Part shown: piece by piece, positions 1 through 11,000 of the stretch | Layout of the letters: each line of letters opens with the position of its first letter | Position numbering within the stretch: position 1 is the stretch's first letter | Source: Asparagopsis taxiformis | Taxonomy: Eukaryota > Rhodophyta > Florideophyceae > Bonnemaisoniales > Bonnemaisoniaceae | DNA length: 64,000 nt | Direction: 5' to 3' | Assembly (NCBI GenBank): GCA_030407315.1 | Contig: JALQPE010002064.1 | Coordinates: forward strand, 1-64,000 | Made by a program: the position numbers and the translations under genes | Notes under the pieces: generated by a model | Databases searched by the model: none | Told to the model about the DNA's origin: nothing | What the model saw: only the letters and a program-made list of their open reading frames with translations

Positions 1-7
1 AATTAGA

Positions 8-178
8 CACCTTGATTGAATTAAAATTTGGGCTATTCTCAAAAACATGCACATGTGAACATGTTTGAGATGGGGGTGTGCCGTACGGCACCAATCGACC
101 GCCAAATCGATTAAAATTTTGCAATTTTTTCGTGCCCGAAATTCTAGAAGTTCTGGGCTGTCCAGTAATGCATAGCTA
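8..178 (+). repeat. TR200 terminal repeat, copy a
   Basis: First of nine copies of a ~200 bp unit. It contains the CAAATCAGG-type end (here inverted and slightly degenerate), a hairpin around CACATGTG with CAAAAACATG arms, and a GTGCCGTACGGCAC-type palindrome. It forms the outer left end of the giant inverted repeat and is inverted relative to the copy at 20350-20520. Confidence 0.85.
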
Positions 179-689
179 TCTGCTCTAAACGATTCTAACA
201 AGCAGAAAGAATCCTCTCCTTCATTGACGATGCTCTCGAATTGAGTGCAATGAACGGACTCCCTCCAGGAGAACCGACAAAGCATCGTCTTTTCGAAGAC
301 ATTTCCGTACGAAAAATAATCGAAAAAATATTACTTTGACTTAACTAACAGCTATCGCGAGCACCGTACTCAGCTATATTTCCTCTGTAATTCCTTCCTC
401 CAAACCAATCAATAGCCGCTTGGTCACAGGCTTAAAAGCCTTCCACTATCTGTCTATCCATCGAAGACCCTCGGAGGGTTCGATCCAGGCCTTGATCACC
501 CATGATGGGGGTGCAACCCGAGAAATGGAAAATGGAACATATTGCGACATGGACGAGGATATCATTCAATGAAAGAGAATTCTCTTTCGTTTACTTTTTT
601 CTAACAAGATTCTAAACGTCTACAAACCCTATGTCGTCCGTCCGTTTCATCCCGGAGAGATGTGGATGTGAGGTAAGACGCAGTGGTGA

Positions 690-1065
690 TGTTGTGTTGA
701 TTCCCACAGACGGAGGTGGAGGAGGTGCTACGGGAGGAAGCCTGGAGAAAACTTGTCGGTATGACATCTCACATGTTGAACATGAGATGTCAGTACCCAT
801 GGATGAGAAGAAAAACATGTTCAGGTCCGGTTCGGATATTGTTGCCATTAACGGAGGCGGAGGAGGCGGCTACGGTGCAAGCCTGGAGAACATGTGACTC
901 ACATCTCGCAGATGTCAGTACCCATGGATGAGAAGAAAACATGTTGAGGTGCGGTTCGGATATTCGATCCATTAACGGAGGTGGTGGAGGAGGCTATGGT
1001 GGAAGCCTGGAGAAGAATAGAGTAGTCCTATACCCATGGATCACAAGAAGACGTTGTTGGGCTCC
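690..1065. repeat. Gly-rich coding-like tandem repeat with hairpins
   Basis: Three diverged units start near 711, 854 and 978, each with a GGAGGYGGWGGAGG core followed by CCTGGAGAA. In one frame they encode Asn-Gly-rich stretches ending in Ser-Leu-Glu. A hairpin, CATCTCACATG with CATGAGATG, separates two units. Splice-like signals (GAGGTAAG near 672, CCCACAG near 709) sit upstream of the first unit. No long frame spans the tract, so it may be a remnant of exons or a repeat that merely looks coding. Region 179-689 shows nothing else beyond the arm repeat. Confidence 0.5.
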
Positions 1066-1307
1066 TTTTCGAACCCCATTCGTCTCTTGAATAAATTTAG
1101 CACCCAAATCATATACGATTGCCGAGTTGACACCCCGTATGTCTCGTTGGTAGAAATAGCAGGGGTCCACCACTCAGCTGGCGGAAGTAGTTACTGATTA
1201 TATGAGATAGGCTTAGCTCCCGCCAAAACCGATAGCTCTGGGCTCAGGTTCTCCAAATGTGGTTATACGAATGTGTTCTGACAATGCTAGAAGACGAATA
1301 TCTGCAT

Positions 1308-1512
1308 CCTGATTTGAATTAAAATTTGGGCTATTCTCAAAAACATGCACATGTGAACATGTTTTTGAGATGGGGGTGTGCCGTACGGCACAATCGACCG
1401 CCGAAATCGATGTTTTTTTTGCAATATTTTTCTGCCCGAAATTGTAGAATTTCTGGTCTGGCCAGCAATGCATCTGAGCTGGACATCCCCATGTCCAGTG
1501 GCCGTCCGGATG
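1308..1512 (+). repeat. TR200 terminal repeat, copy b
   Basis: A full copy starting CCTGATTTGAATT. It carries the hairpin, the perfect palindrome family GTGCCGTACGGCAC and an inner end with the inverted repeat TGGACAT-CCCC-ATGTCCA. It lies upstream of the methyltransferase-SET gene. With inverted copy c (5266-5464) it brackets that gene like the terminal inverted repeats of a ~4.2 kb unit. Confidence 0.9.
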
Positions 1513-1552
1513 TCGCTCACCTGGTAAGCGTGATGCACCTGTGACAACCTAT

Positions 1553-1581
1553 GTGACTGCAGTCACAGCCGCCATGGCGGC
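1553..1581. promoter_or_regulatory. Two adjacent perfect 14-bp palindromes upstream of the methyltransferase-SET gene
   Basis: GTGACTGCAGTCAC (1553-1566) is followed after one base by GCCGCCATGGCGGC (1568-1581), about 260 bp before the start codon at 1839. Both are perfect and both are conserved at 19007-19035 in the right arm. They could be operator sites, transposase-binding sites or methylation targets; the role is inferred only from symmetry and position. Confidence 0.5.
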
Positions 1582-1838
1582 CGTGCAGTACAACCCTCAA
1601 AGACAGGGAATCACAATCTTTTTAAAATTTTTCTCTACCACGTATCCGTCACAACTTATTACCTACACCGGTTACGGGTTTCAAGACCTTTCCAGTGCTG
1701 TGTACCCGTATACTCTGTTCCGTTCGATATCAACCAGTGTTCCTCACGAAAGAGTGCAAACGTCACGAGATACGTCGTCAAATTTGACTGTCTCGCCGAG
1801 CGGTCGCCATCCTGTACCGAATTTCCACTCATTCCATT

Positions 1839-4800
1839 ATGACGAATAAGCGCAGGCGCAACAGCAATCCGATCGTTGACGACGCAACCGTGCCAATTCT
1901 GCGCGAACCCGCTAGCCCTTGGGAGGATTCTAGTGACATGGGTACACGTCGAAACGTAGGTCGCGCCGCCCGCGAAACTACTCTCGCTGGCAAAGACTTC
2001 CTCCGCCTCTTGCTGGATTTGTTCGCCCACTCAAGTTTCGCAGACTTGACGGACAAGCCGGGAGGTTTCACATACGCGGACCTTGGCGCTTGGGTTGCGC
2101 AGGGCACGGAAGAACAATTTCTGGCGCTGCAAGGTCGACTCAGCATGGCCTTCAGCGGTCGTTCGAAGAATGCTGGAGTCGAGGCGGATGTTGCCGAAAT
2201 CGTCATGGCAGAGATGAACGTTGAGCGAGCCAAGCAGATTGTTCGTCTGGCATTACCCATTGCCGAGTTTTCAAGACAGGATGAGCGTATCGGGCAATGG
2301 GTTGAGCACTGCATCCTTTCTGGGATCGTGCCGCAGACCTTCCTTATTGGATGTAACATGCTTCCTTCGCCACTACAGGCGCCGCAGCGCGGGGAACCAA
2401 GCGCCTTCGTTCTTGCTCCACCGGAAACGTTCGAGGTATTGATGTATTTCCAAGCGTTGTCTATCATCCGAAATCACAACAAGAACCTGCCGCGTCGCCG
2501 AATAGGCGACGCGGCCGAAGAGGGGAACGAAGCCGCACGCGTCCCAGCCCATCGGAAAAGCACTAATCGAGCTTGTTACGTGGTTCAAGTTTTATACCAT
2601 GCTTGGACCGATGTGGCCTTCGCCGCAAAGTTTTCCAGCTTCGAAGAGTTGATGGCGCCGTACATCATTTTCGACAGCAGTGAGCATTGGTTTGACGTGC
2701 TCGATGAAGGTCTATTCGCACCGATGGAGCAGAAGCTAGATCTCTACCACGACAAAGCTCCCCTATCTCATCCTGATGGATATGGTGGAAAAGTAGAGAC
2801 AAGAACCAGTGCGCAGCACAGTGCATTTAGGGACCTTGTGAGGAAGTTCTTCGACCGGTTGCAGTTTCTTATCGTCAACCCGGACCTGTACACCTGGCCG
2901 GAGTCCGACCGCTGGGGGGCGCTGGAAATATACTTGTCAAGCGGAAATCCGGACAAGCTGCCAGCGTACTTTGACACCCTCGACGAAGACGTTATGGCTG
3001 TCCTCCGCCCGGCACCACAAGCCGCGGACGCAGAAAAGGTCCCCAAGCCGGTTGATGACACTCCCACTCGTCGCAACACAGGAGGGAGAGGTTTGGTTCC
3101 GTCGACAAGACACACAACCAGGCTTCAACTTGGACCTGGGAGGACCAGTCTTACTGCCCAAGGGCCGTCTCCCCCGTCACCGTCACCCCATGCGACAGAA
3201 GAGCAGGAAAGTGAAGGGCAGGCTCTCGCAAAGGACTTTCTTTCGAAAATGAGTCAGTATTGCCGGGTGTACGACGTCCCTTTCGAAGATTTGGTCAGTG
3301 CCGACGAGAGCCGAGAACACGTGCCCATCACGGGCAACGTTCAGCTCATTCTGACTGATCCGCCCTACAATGTTCGTCGTAAGAGGAACGATTCCAACTC
3401 TTCGTACGACAGGCTAACTGCAGAAGATATGCAGGCTAGCATCGAAGTGTTTGACGAGCTGTTGCGCCCCGGTGGCCACGGCATCGTGTTCTGCTCCGTT
3501 TTGCAGTTCTACGAATGGTTCCATTACTTGGAAACGTACAAAGGACCGCAGTCAGAAGGCCCAACCGATGCTGCTGCCAGTGATGACGGGTCGGATGAAG
3601 AAGAGGTTACGTCCATGAATTCGGACTCCGAAGCATCGCAGCACAGTGGCGAAGAAAGTGCGGATGAGGAGGAGGACGAGGAGGAGGAGGGACGTCGTTC
3701 GGAATTCAGTTTTCTTCGTTGACGAGGTACCTCTGTTGTTTGTCCGACTACCTGGGCACCTCTATCAAATGCCGGGGCGGAAGAGGTACCAACGCATGAA
3801 CATGGCAGAGGTCGCTATCCACTTCTGGAAGCGAGGTGTTCCGTTCAAGACTGGAAGCGAGATGGTGGCCTATAGGAACCACGGATACATGGACGGCACG
3901 TACCCGGCGTGGTGCAACGTCACCATCAATATGCCCGCCATCGATTCGAATGAGATGGTGTGGCGAACAAGGAGCACAACCGGTGCTACGGTCAGAGTTC
4001 GTGCAGAGCAGAAGAGCGTCGCTCTCATGATGGAGTTGATCAGCCAGCATTCACAGCCTGGTGATATTGTTGTCGATCCATTCTCTGGCACTTTCGCAAC
4101 GGGAAAAGCAGCTATGAGCTTGCCTGAGCACCGTGTTTTCGTCGGCAGTGACATGGACAAATTGTGTGTGGCACGATCGCTTCCAAAGCTGTGTGCAGTC
4201 ATGTCACGTGTAATTCTTTCAAACAACACTGACATGAGGGTCACGACAGAAGCGAAACAGAGTGCTGAGAAGTTCTTGGCGTCCCCCTCTGTCACGATGC
4301 GTACACAGAGGGAACGCAGGATCATCGAACCCCCACCTGGCCTTCCCCTGTACCAGAGGTTCCCGAAATATATTCGGCAGTACCTCTGGCAGCTGTGCCC
4401 AGAGTCGATTGCGTCGCACGAGCACATGGAAAAACCGGTACATTATTGGCCACCTTCCCTGCGCCGCTGGTTGCAAACTGAAAACCCTCGCGTGATGCGG
4501 GCACACGATTGTGTTGCGAAAAAATTGAGCGTTCGACCATCGCTGATTAAGCATCCAAATGCAGGAAGAGGGCTCTTCGCTGAACAGACATTTAATGTTG
4601 GCGACGAAGTATGTGCATACTACGGAACTGTTGTGTACTCTGATATGAGCAAGGAGTCGATGAGGTTCGCGTACGGAGAGGGTCACATGGCGATAACGAA
4701 GGAAACATTCTTGATGTATGCCATCAAGCTGTATGCAACAGCGGAGGACGACGAAAACATCGAGCATCCAATTTGGATTGTTCCGGCTCCGTTCTGTTCG

Positions 4801-5037
4801 GCGCAGTTCATCAACGACCCGCGGTATTTGCGAGGTGAGGACACTCCGGCGGAAGACACCAGGCGGATGGCCAACGTCGAGTTTGTCGAGAACTACAGCA
4901 GCGGTTCGACGGGGAAGAAGCTCAAGGCGAAGGACCTAGAAAATCCGAAGATCATTGTAGTACGTGCAATCCGCGATATCCGTCCGGGGCAGGAGCTCTA
5001 CGTTCATTATGGGACAGCGTTTAGAGCATGGAATTAG
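1839..5037 (+). pseudogene. DNA amino-methyltransferase fused to SET domain (left copy, one frameshift)
   Basis: Start ATG at 1839, stop at 5035-5037, about 1065 codons if one frameshift is ignored. Residues 1-430 are unrecognised, followed by a Ser/Pro-rich linker. The methyltransferase motif LTDPPYN lies near residue 505 and the AdoMet-site motif VVDPFSGTFATG near residue 743. This catalytic-before-AdoMet order is that of beta-class N4-cytosine/N6-adenine DNA methyltransferases. An acidic Glu/Asp tract separates the motifs. The C-terminal ~160 residues carry SET-domain signatures: GRGLFA, the AQFINDPR region and ELYVHYG. The frame breaks in the acidic GAG tract at 3689-3691, where one extra G is present compared with the right-arm copy. 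Without that base the frame continues to the end. Expected action is DNA methylation plus protein-lysine methylation in the nucleus; the fusion and the SET substrate are inference. Bounded by TR200 copies b and c. Confidence 0.8.
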
Positions 5038-5265
5038 GGTCACGAAAGATGTTTTCATTTCGACTACAAATAAAGCTACGTTCCAGAGTTGAAGTATATC
5101 ATATAATGCAGCATGTCCAGCCACCATTAGTCCAGGGTGAAACCTATTGAGCAGTACTCGCCTGTCAAAAACCAATCGTTCACACTCCAGGTGCACTTCG
5201 TCCGAGCAGTGAACCTGACTGCTTGGATGCTGTTATGCGTGCAGATGCAAAATACACGACCAAGT

Positions 5266-5464
5266 TGAAATGGACGCCCGGTGGATGTCCAGCTCAGTTG
5301 CATTGCTGTCCAGCCCAGAAATTCTACAATTCAGGGCAGAAAAAAATATTGCAAAAAACATCGATTTCAGCGGGTCGATTGTGCCGTACGGCACACCCCC
5401 ATCTCAAAAACATGTTCACATGTGCATGTTTTTGAGAATAGCCCAAATTTTAATTCAAATCAGG
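5266..5464 (-). repeat. TR200 terminal repeat, copy c
   Basis: Inverted relative to copy b, ending CAAATCAGG at 5464. It contains GTGCCGTACGGCAC and the hairpin CTCAAAAACATG-N10-CATGTTTTTGAG. It closes the methyltransferase-SET unit and is the last part of that unit absent from the right arm. The 228 bp before it (5038-5265) show no gene. Confidence 0.9.
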
Positions 5465-5697
5465 ACGTCTTCCGGACATAGGGGTGCTCGCGGCCTAGCT
5501 CTACAGCTGTAATTGTACCTCATTAAATACTGTTGATGACTGCCTACCGTATACAATCTGGGCTGTTGGCGTATTATCCGGTACTTGACCTGACCTGAAC
5601 GTTCATCGCAGACCGTTGTGGTTACCGACACTATACAGCAATCTTTTTTGTATCTCGTGCAACTCAATCGTTCCATCGCTTCCGGGAAAGCTTCATT
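5465..5697 (+). promoter_or_regulatory. Leader shared with the ParB-dioxygenase gene
   Basis: Directly after TR200, the stretch to about 5530 resembles the sequence after TR200 copy f (20908-20990). Shared blocks include GGGGTGCT, GCCTAGCT and ACAGCTGTAATT, in the same order and the same orientation to the downstream gene. This suggests a common promoter or 5' untranslated region used by different genes of the same mobile family. No TATA box is obvious. Confidence 0.5.
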
Positions 5698-7983
5698 ATG
5701 CCGCCGCGTATTGCGAAGAAAGCTCCAAAGCCTCCGGGCCTCCAGAAAACCCGGTCAGCAGCTGCTGTATCGAGTGCCCGACAATCCCGTGCGAAGAAGC
5801 GGTCTGGGCCTACCGGCAGCATTGAACCGCGGTCCGGTAGTCGCAAGACGGACCGGCGCAGAACTGGGGATCCGCAGCGAGAAAGTGAGGAAGGAGGAAC
5901 GGCGCGGAGAGAGATGGGGCTTGACCGAGGCAAGCGTGCTCGCAGGGACAGTGAACATCATGATGATGACATGATAGTGGCTCAAAACATGTTGGAATTG
6001 CGGCAGAGTGCTATGGCAAAGGTAGTTCCTCCCGGGTTGGCAGATGCGGAGGTGCTGCAGACGGAGTCCCAGCCGGGGGTTCCCGAGACACTGGAGGCTG
6101 TGACCCCCACTGCGCCAACTATGCCGAGTACATCAGCCCCAGCAGGTAATGCAGTCAGGGACCCGAGGATAGCGGCAAGGGATGTTGTTTCTGAGCAACG
6201 TTCACAGGATGCCAACTATCATCGGCGGTCAGGTGGTACTGAGGGGAGAGAGCAGCCGGAGTGCGGGCCTCGTCACAACAGACTGTCATTGGTGCCAAAT
6301 ATGCGCGTAACGCCCCCGCGACGTCAGGCTATTGGCGATGGAGGACATCATAATCCCGATAGCGTGGGAGATGGGGGGACGGTGAGGGCAGAGAGGTTGC
6401 ATCCGCCGGAATCCATCGATTTAATGGCGAGTCGCATCAATGCGCAGAAGAAGAAGATCGCGGAGCTGGAAAAAAAAGTGTTTAGCCAGGACATAGCAAA
6501 CAAGGCGCTCACCACGGAGATTGTTGCGTTGGAGGCTAAGGTGAAGACTCTGCAGGCGGAAAATGCCAGCCTTACTGCAATTGCGAGAACAGGTAGAATC
6601 AGTGATCACGGTGGCGGTAAGTCGAAAATACAGAAAGCCATTCCTGTGAAATACCTTGGAGTTCTTAGGGCGGTTGAGGAAAACCTGACAAAGTGGTGCA
6701 AGAACGAGACTATGGAGCTGGACCCTATAGCGGAACAAACGCAGAGACGTTGGACTGGACGTACCATCGAGGTAGAGCCGGTAGAAGGGACACTTTGGAG
6801 CGAAAACGGTGTAGGATATATTGCTACCCCTCCGGGCTATATCATCAAGAATCTGCAGTGGTATACACCTTCGTACAGGGACGAGAGTGATCTGCTGAAT
6901 GACTTGGTGCGACACGTACTGCGTCAAAGTCCGTGGTGTGATGTGTTTTCCGATGAGGAGCAGCGTGTGTGCTGTGAAGAGGCTGTGGCGGGGAGCAAGG
7001 AATTGAAAGTGAAGGTGACGCAGAAACTGTCCGACGTGATGAGTGCACGGAAGCGTAATGCGAGGGACAGATTGTTCGGTTCGCTGGGGTACACGAAATT
7101 AATGTCTAGATGCACGATGCTGACGACGCGAGCTGAGATGGACGAGCGAGAGGAACAAAAGCGCGAAGCGTCTGAGAAGCTTTTGAAACGGGAAAGTAAC
7201 GGTGATTTGGATATGGGGAGGTGGCGAACGGCACCGTTCTCAGAGCTGCGATACAGCAAAGGCTTGGTTCCTGACAGCTTCGAAATGGAAGTGAATGGTG
7301 ATGCATGGTTTAACAACCGAGTAGCTGTGAATGTGCTGGACATCTTCAGGGGTTATTCGATACGACCAGAACAAGTAATGGACATAGAGACGAGCATACT
7401 AACGCTGGCGCGCCTGGATGCTTGGCTAGTGACTACTGTGGAGTGTTTGGATGAACCGAAGGGGAAAGGAGGTGCACGGCAGAAGGAGTTTACAAGGCGG
7501 TACAGTCAATATGTGGGGGTAGCTTTTCAGCAATTAGTTGGTATGGTGGTGTACTGCATGTCTTGTCTCCAAGGCTCGCAAGCAAGGGAAGAAACGGACG
7601 TTGTCGAGAGCGAACAGCGGACTAGTGCACAGTCACGGCATGTGTTTGCAAGCCGTACTGTGACGAGAGAGGCTGTTGAAGTGTGGCAAAGCGGAGAGGG
7701 GTCTGGAATTGTTCATGTCGTTGATGATGTAAACCGCTGCTCATCACTTGTTCTAGTGTCCGAGGATTGGATTCAATCGCATATTACGTCAAACCTCGGT
7801 GCTGTAATGGATTGTGTGATTGCGCAAGGACTAATTGGCGCAGAACTTTTCGTCGTTGACCCATATGCTGGACACCTGAGTGCAAACCTGAATGTCGAAA
7901 TCAATGCCCCACAGTATGGGGGCATGGAGCGGCGCCATGCAGCCACTGCTGATAACGGTTTTGGCGTAATGGAGGATGGTTGA
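5698..7983 (+). CDS. Uncharacterised coiled-coil protein of the TR200 region (761 aa)
   Basis: Starts at ATG 5698 with a basic, Pro/Arg/Ser-rich N-terminus (about residues 1-90) and stops at 7981-7983. Residues 90-235 look disordered. Residues 240-305 form a clear heptad-rich coiled coil (KKKIAELEKKVFSQ followed by LEAKVKTLQAENASL). The remaining 450 residues are mixed alpha/beta in appearance, with no motif that I recognise. It is one uninterrupted frame, unlike most long frames here. It converges with the transposase gene (77 bp between stops) and lies just downstream of TR200 and the shared leader. An accessory DNA-binding or assembly protein of a transposon is plausible from context only. 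Confidence 0.7.
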   Translation: MPPRIAKKAPKPPGLQKTRSAAAVSSARQSRAKKRSGPTGSIEPRSGSRKTDRRRTGDPQRESEEGGTARREMGLDRGKRARRDSEHHDDDMIVAQNMLELRQSAMAKVVPPGLADAEVLQTESQPGVPETLEAVTPTAPTMPSTSAPAGNAVRDPRIAARDVVSEQRSQDANYHRRSGGTEGREQPECGPRHNRLSLVPNMRVTPPRRQAIGDGGHHNPDSVGDGGTVRAERLHPPESIDLMASRINAQKKKIAELEKKVFSQDIANKALTTEIVALEAKVKTLQAENASLTAIARTGRISDHGGGKSKIQKAIPVKYLGVLRAVEENLTKWCKNETMELDPIAEQTQRRWTGRTIEVEPVEGTLWSENGVGYIATPPGYIIKNLQWYTPSYRDESDLLNDLVRHVLRQSPWCDVFSDEEQRVCCEEAVAGSKELKVKVTQKLSDVMSARKRNARDRLFGSLGYTKLMSRCTMLTTRAEMDEREEQKREASEKLLKRESNGDLDMGRWRTAPFSELRYSKGLVPDSFEMEVNGDAWFNNRVAVNVLDIFRGYSIRPEQVMDIETSILTLARLDAWLVTTVECLDEPKGKGGARQKEFTRRYSQYVGVAFQQLVGMVVYCMSCLQGSQAREETDVVESEQRTSAQSRHVFASRTVTREAVEVWQSGEGSGIVHVVDDVNRCSSLVLVSEDWIQSHITSNLGAVMDCVIAQGLIGAELFVVDPYAGHLSANLNVEINAPQYGGMERRHAATADNGFGVMEDG

Positions 7984-8060
7984 AATTAGTGCAGTAAATG
8001 TGACGTTGGCTAGAAGGCTTATCATGTAGTACATTATCAATAGAGTGCTGCGATTTAGAT

Positions 8061-11000
8061 TTATTCTTCTTCATTATCATCTGTGAACTGGTAATCAGTG
8101 TTGGTGTAGAAGCGGTTGAGATAGAAACGGTGGTCCGACCAGTGCATTTGTTTCGTAAATGGCTTGACTGGAAAGTTACTTCGTACGATGTGCACGGTGC
8201 CAGATATAGTAGATGCAGGAATGAGGTCAAACCAAGGACCACCTGCACTGTGGGATGCAGTGTCATTGCTGTCAACGGATCCGTTGTCCGGGTCCCATGT
8301 GGACCACTTTAAACAAATGCACCCAAGTGATTTTTCCACAGCGGTTTTTGGGGCAAAGCAGGTCATATACTGAACGAAAGCGAGTTCTACAGGTTGAAAC
8401 AGGTTTGGAGACTGCAGGCGTACCAGTGCCAGGACGCGCCCTACCCATATGGTTCTGTAGTCATCGGCAGTTCCGGAGATGACGACAAAGGAGTACTGCG
8501 ATCTCTTTGCGGGGCCGAACGATGAAGTTGCAAAGACGCGCTGCTGCTTGTGCCTCGACACGTTTGTGGGGCGAAGCATGCCACTGTGCGGGTCAAAGTC
8601 GTCGGCATCTGGGACGTACCCTCCCATGACGTAGGCGGACTTTACCACGGTGACGGAAATGTCCATGTCATGTATTGGAGGGCCTTCTGCCGTGGCGCGC
8701 AGTCTAGCGAGGGTGAGGAACGCTTGTGCAGCTGTGTCACCGAGTTGCTGGAATAGCGTTATGGTGCCAGACGGGAACGAGGAGTTGTGCAGAGGCAAAA
8801 GAGTGGCAGGATCGGGCTGTCCGTCGATATCTGCAACGAGGAGGGTTGCATCGGGCAGCAGGGAGGCAAAGTCGTGCAGTGCAACGGTGAATCCGTCGCG
8901 AACGAGTACTGCACCGTCTGTGGGCGATATCATGCGTGGGTTTCCCAATGTGTTTGATGGGGTGTGACCAGTTGGAGTGGCCAAGGAGAATTCCATGTGG
9001 CGAATAGTCTCTTCCATGGCTGTGGAGCGCCTTCGAGAGGTTTTCCTATAACTCTGTTTGAACAGAAGATGCGAGTGTTCGTAGGGGCCTGCATCAATGT
9101 GTTCCAGGGCGCCATATCTCTGCAAGTCACCGGGAAGATGGTCTAGAAGATGGAACTTGAAAGTTTTGAGACCTGTGGTGTGGAATGGGCCGAGGGTGGA
9201 GAGCATTGATTGTTTGAAATAGGAAATGGAGTTCTGGAGGCTTTCTAGTTCGGCGGCAGTCCAGTGCTTGATGCGACCGCGTTTCATGACCCATGCGACG
9301 AGGTCAGAGTATTGCGTGCAGATGGAAGTGAGGGGGGCTGTATCTACTTCGTCACAGCATGTGTCAATGAATGCTGCGATGAAAGGGAACACCATGTCGA
9401 CATGGTGATAGTCTTTGGCTGCGAGCATGCCGCGTATGCCGTCCTCCGTGAAGAGGCCGTTCAAATTGGTGCCCTTCTCACCCTTGGAGAAGTCGACATG
9501 AAGACCGGTGATGTAGTAGTCGCGTTCGATAGCGGACAGAATGCTGTTTGAGCCGGCGAGGATGGATTTTTTCACCTTCTTGAAGGTGCGAGGTGTCCCG
9601 GAATGGGAGGCAGTGGTGGTGGTGAGGTCTGGGGAGCTGAGGCGGTGGACAATGCACTGTTTGATGAGCTTTGAGATGCCGAGGTGGAGATTGTGCAGAG
9701 GCTCGAAGGAGAAAATGTTGTAGGGGTCTAGGGGACTGTTGGTGGGTAAAAGAGCGGTCGATTCGAGGACAGAGTGTTGTTCGAGGAGGGAGAGAGCTTC
9801 GAGCGGAGCAGTTGTATGCTCCTGAGCGCTCTCTTGGCGTGCAGAGCGTGTATCATCGAGGGAGCGGGGCTGGTGTGGCGCGCTGGATTCAAGTTGAGTG
9901 GCGGGGATGTAGCAGCGGTGGCAGGGATGTGTGGTGGTAGTGCTGTTGCGAGTGCATGAGAGCTCTTTGGCCTCTGGAAAGTCGCAGCAATAATTGGCTA
10001 GGATGGGAAAGCATTGGCGGGCAGTTGCAGTGGAGTCTGTGCAGGGGAACCCGGAAGAGAACGCGGTGGATAGGGACGAAAACACTTTTTCGAGTGCTTT
10101 ATGAAGAATATCAATTTTGCGAGCGCGACTAGCAGAACTAGAGGTTGTCGGCATTTCATCACCGAACAAGGCGTTGGACGAAGGGTTAACAATGTACGGA
10201 AGATACCCGACGATGGTGAGGCCGGTACGGATGCAGTGGCGACGGAGGGGGGCGGAGAAGTTGAGCAGTGTGACGTGTATGGGGTATGCGACGATTGCGG
10301 AGCTCTTGAGGCTTGTGCTGCTCTTGTCGGAGTACACTTGGAGGAGGCCGGCAAAGGAGGAAGGTGTGGGATCAGTTTCCTCTGCCCATACGACCTGTGG
10401 ATCTTCCGAGAGCTGCACGCGCTGTCTAGTAACCTGGTGCAGCGTTTTCGCGAATTCTGTGTGTAGGGGATGAGAAAATATTGCGGTGCCGTCTGGGGCG
10501 GTCTGTGGGGAGGGGTGGAAGAGAGTATTTTGGTCGTTAGCCAGTGCTAACTGCCTGCGGAGCATGTCGACTGGGTCGCGGAGGTACAGCTGTGCCGAGT
10601 ACTTACCAGTTTTGTCTGGAATGATGTGGCTCTTGTAACCTTCGGTGCGGAAATGTGTTTCGACCATGGAAGCGGTAACGTGGCGACATTCTTCTACGGT
10701 GCGAACGGCGCTGTTGAACTTTTCTAGGGAGAATGCGGGGTCTTGTAGGATGGTGATGACTTCGCTCACGCGGCCAGCGCCGGCCTTGTACTCGAGGGTT
10801 GTGAGACTGGCGGCGAGGGATTGCACGAGGAGGTCTGCGCGGGAGGGGGTTGAGGTTGGTGGCAGTGAAGCGTCACAGGGTGAGTCGCTGGAGGAAGCAC
10901 GACCAGATTCTGGGTCTGGGGAGCTGGGTTGCGGGGAATCATGGTCGCCGTTTCGAGCAGGCTCATGGGTGACGGCAGGGACACGAGCGTTGTTGAAATG

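Larger units (their letters stand above)
1..5007. repeat. Left arm of a giant inverted repeat
   Basis: This arm matches 15697-20530 in inverted orientation almost throughout. It contains two TR200 copies, a Gly-rich repeat tract, a pair of 14-bp palindromes and the methyltransferase-SET gene. The outer ends agree beyond the TR200 unit: the left begins AATTAGACACCTTGA and the inverted right end reads AATTAGACAACCTGA. The arms differ by small indels, by about 65 bp in the Gly-rich tract and by a 106-bp deletion in the right-arm gene. The match stops near 5007, because on the right side a Ty3 LTR abuts the gene there. Confidence 0.9.

Noticed and set aside
1308..5464. Target-site duplication around the methyltransferase-SET unit
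   Set aside because: The bases outside the TR200 ends (CTGCAT on the left, ACGTCT on the right) do not match, so no duplication can be claimed.
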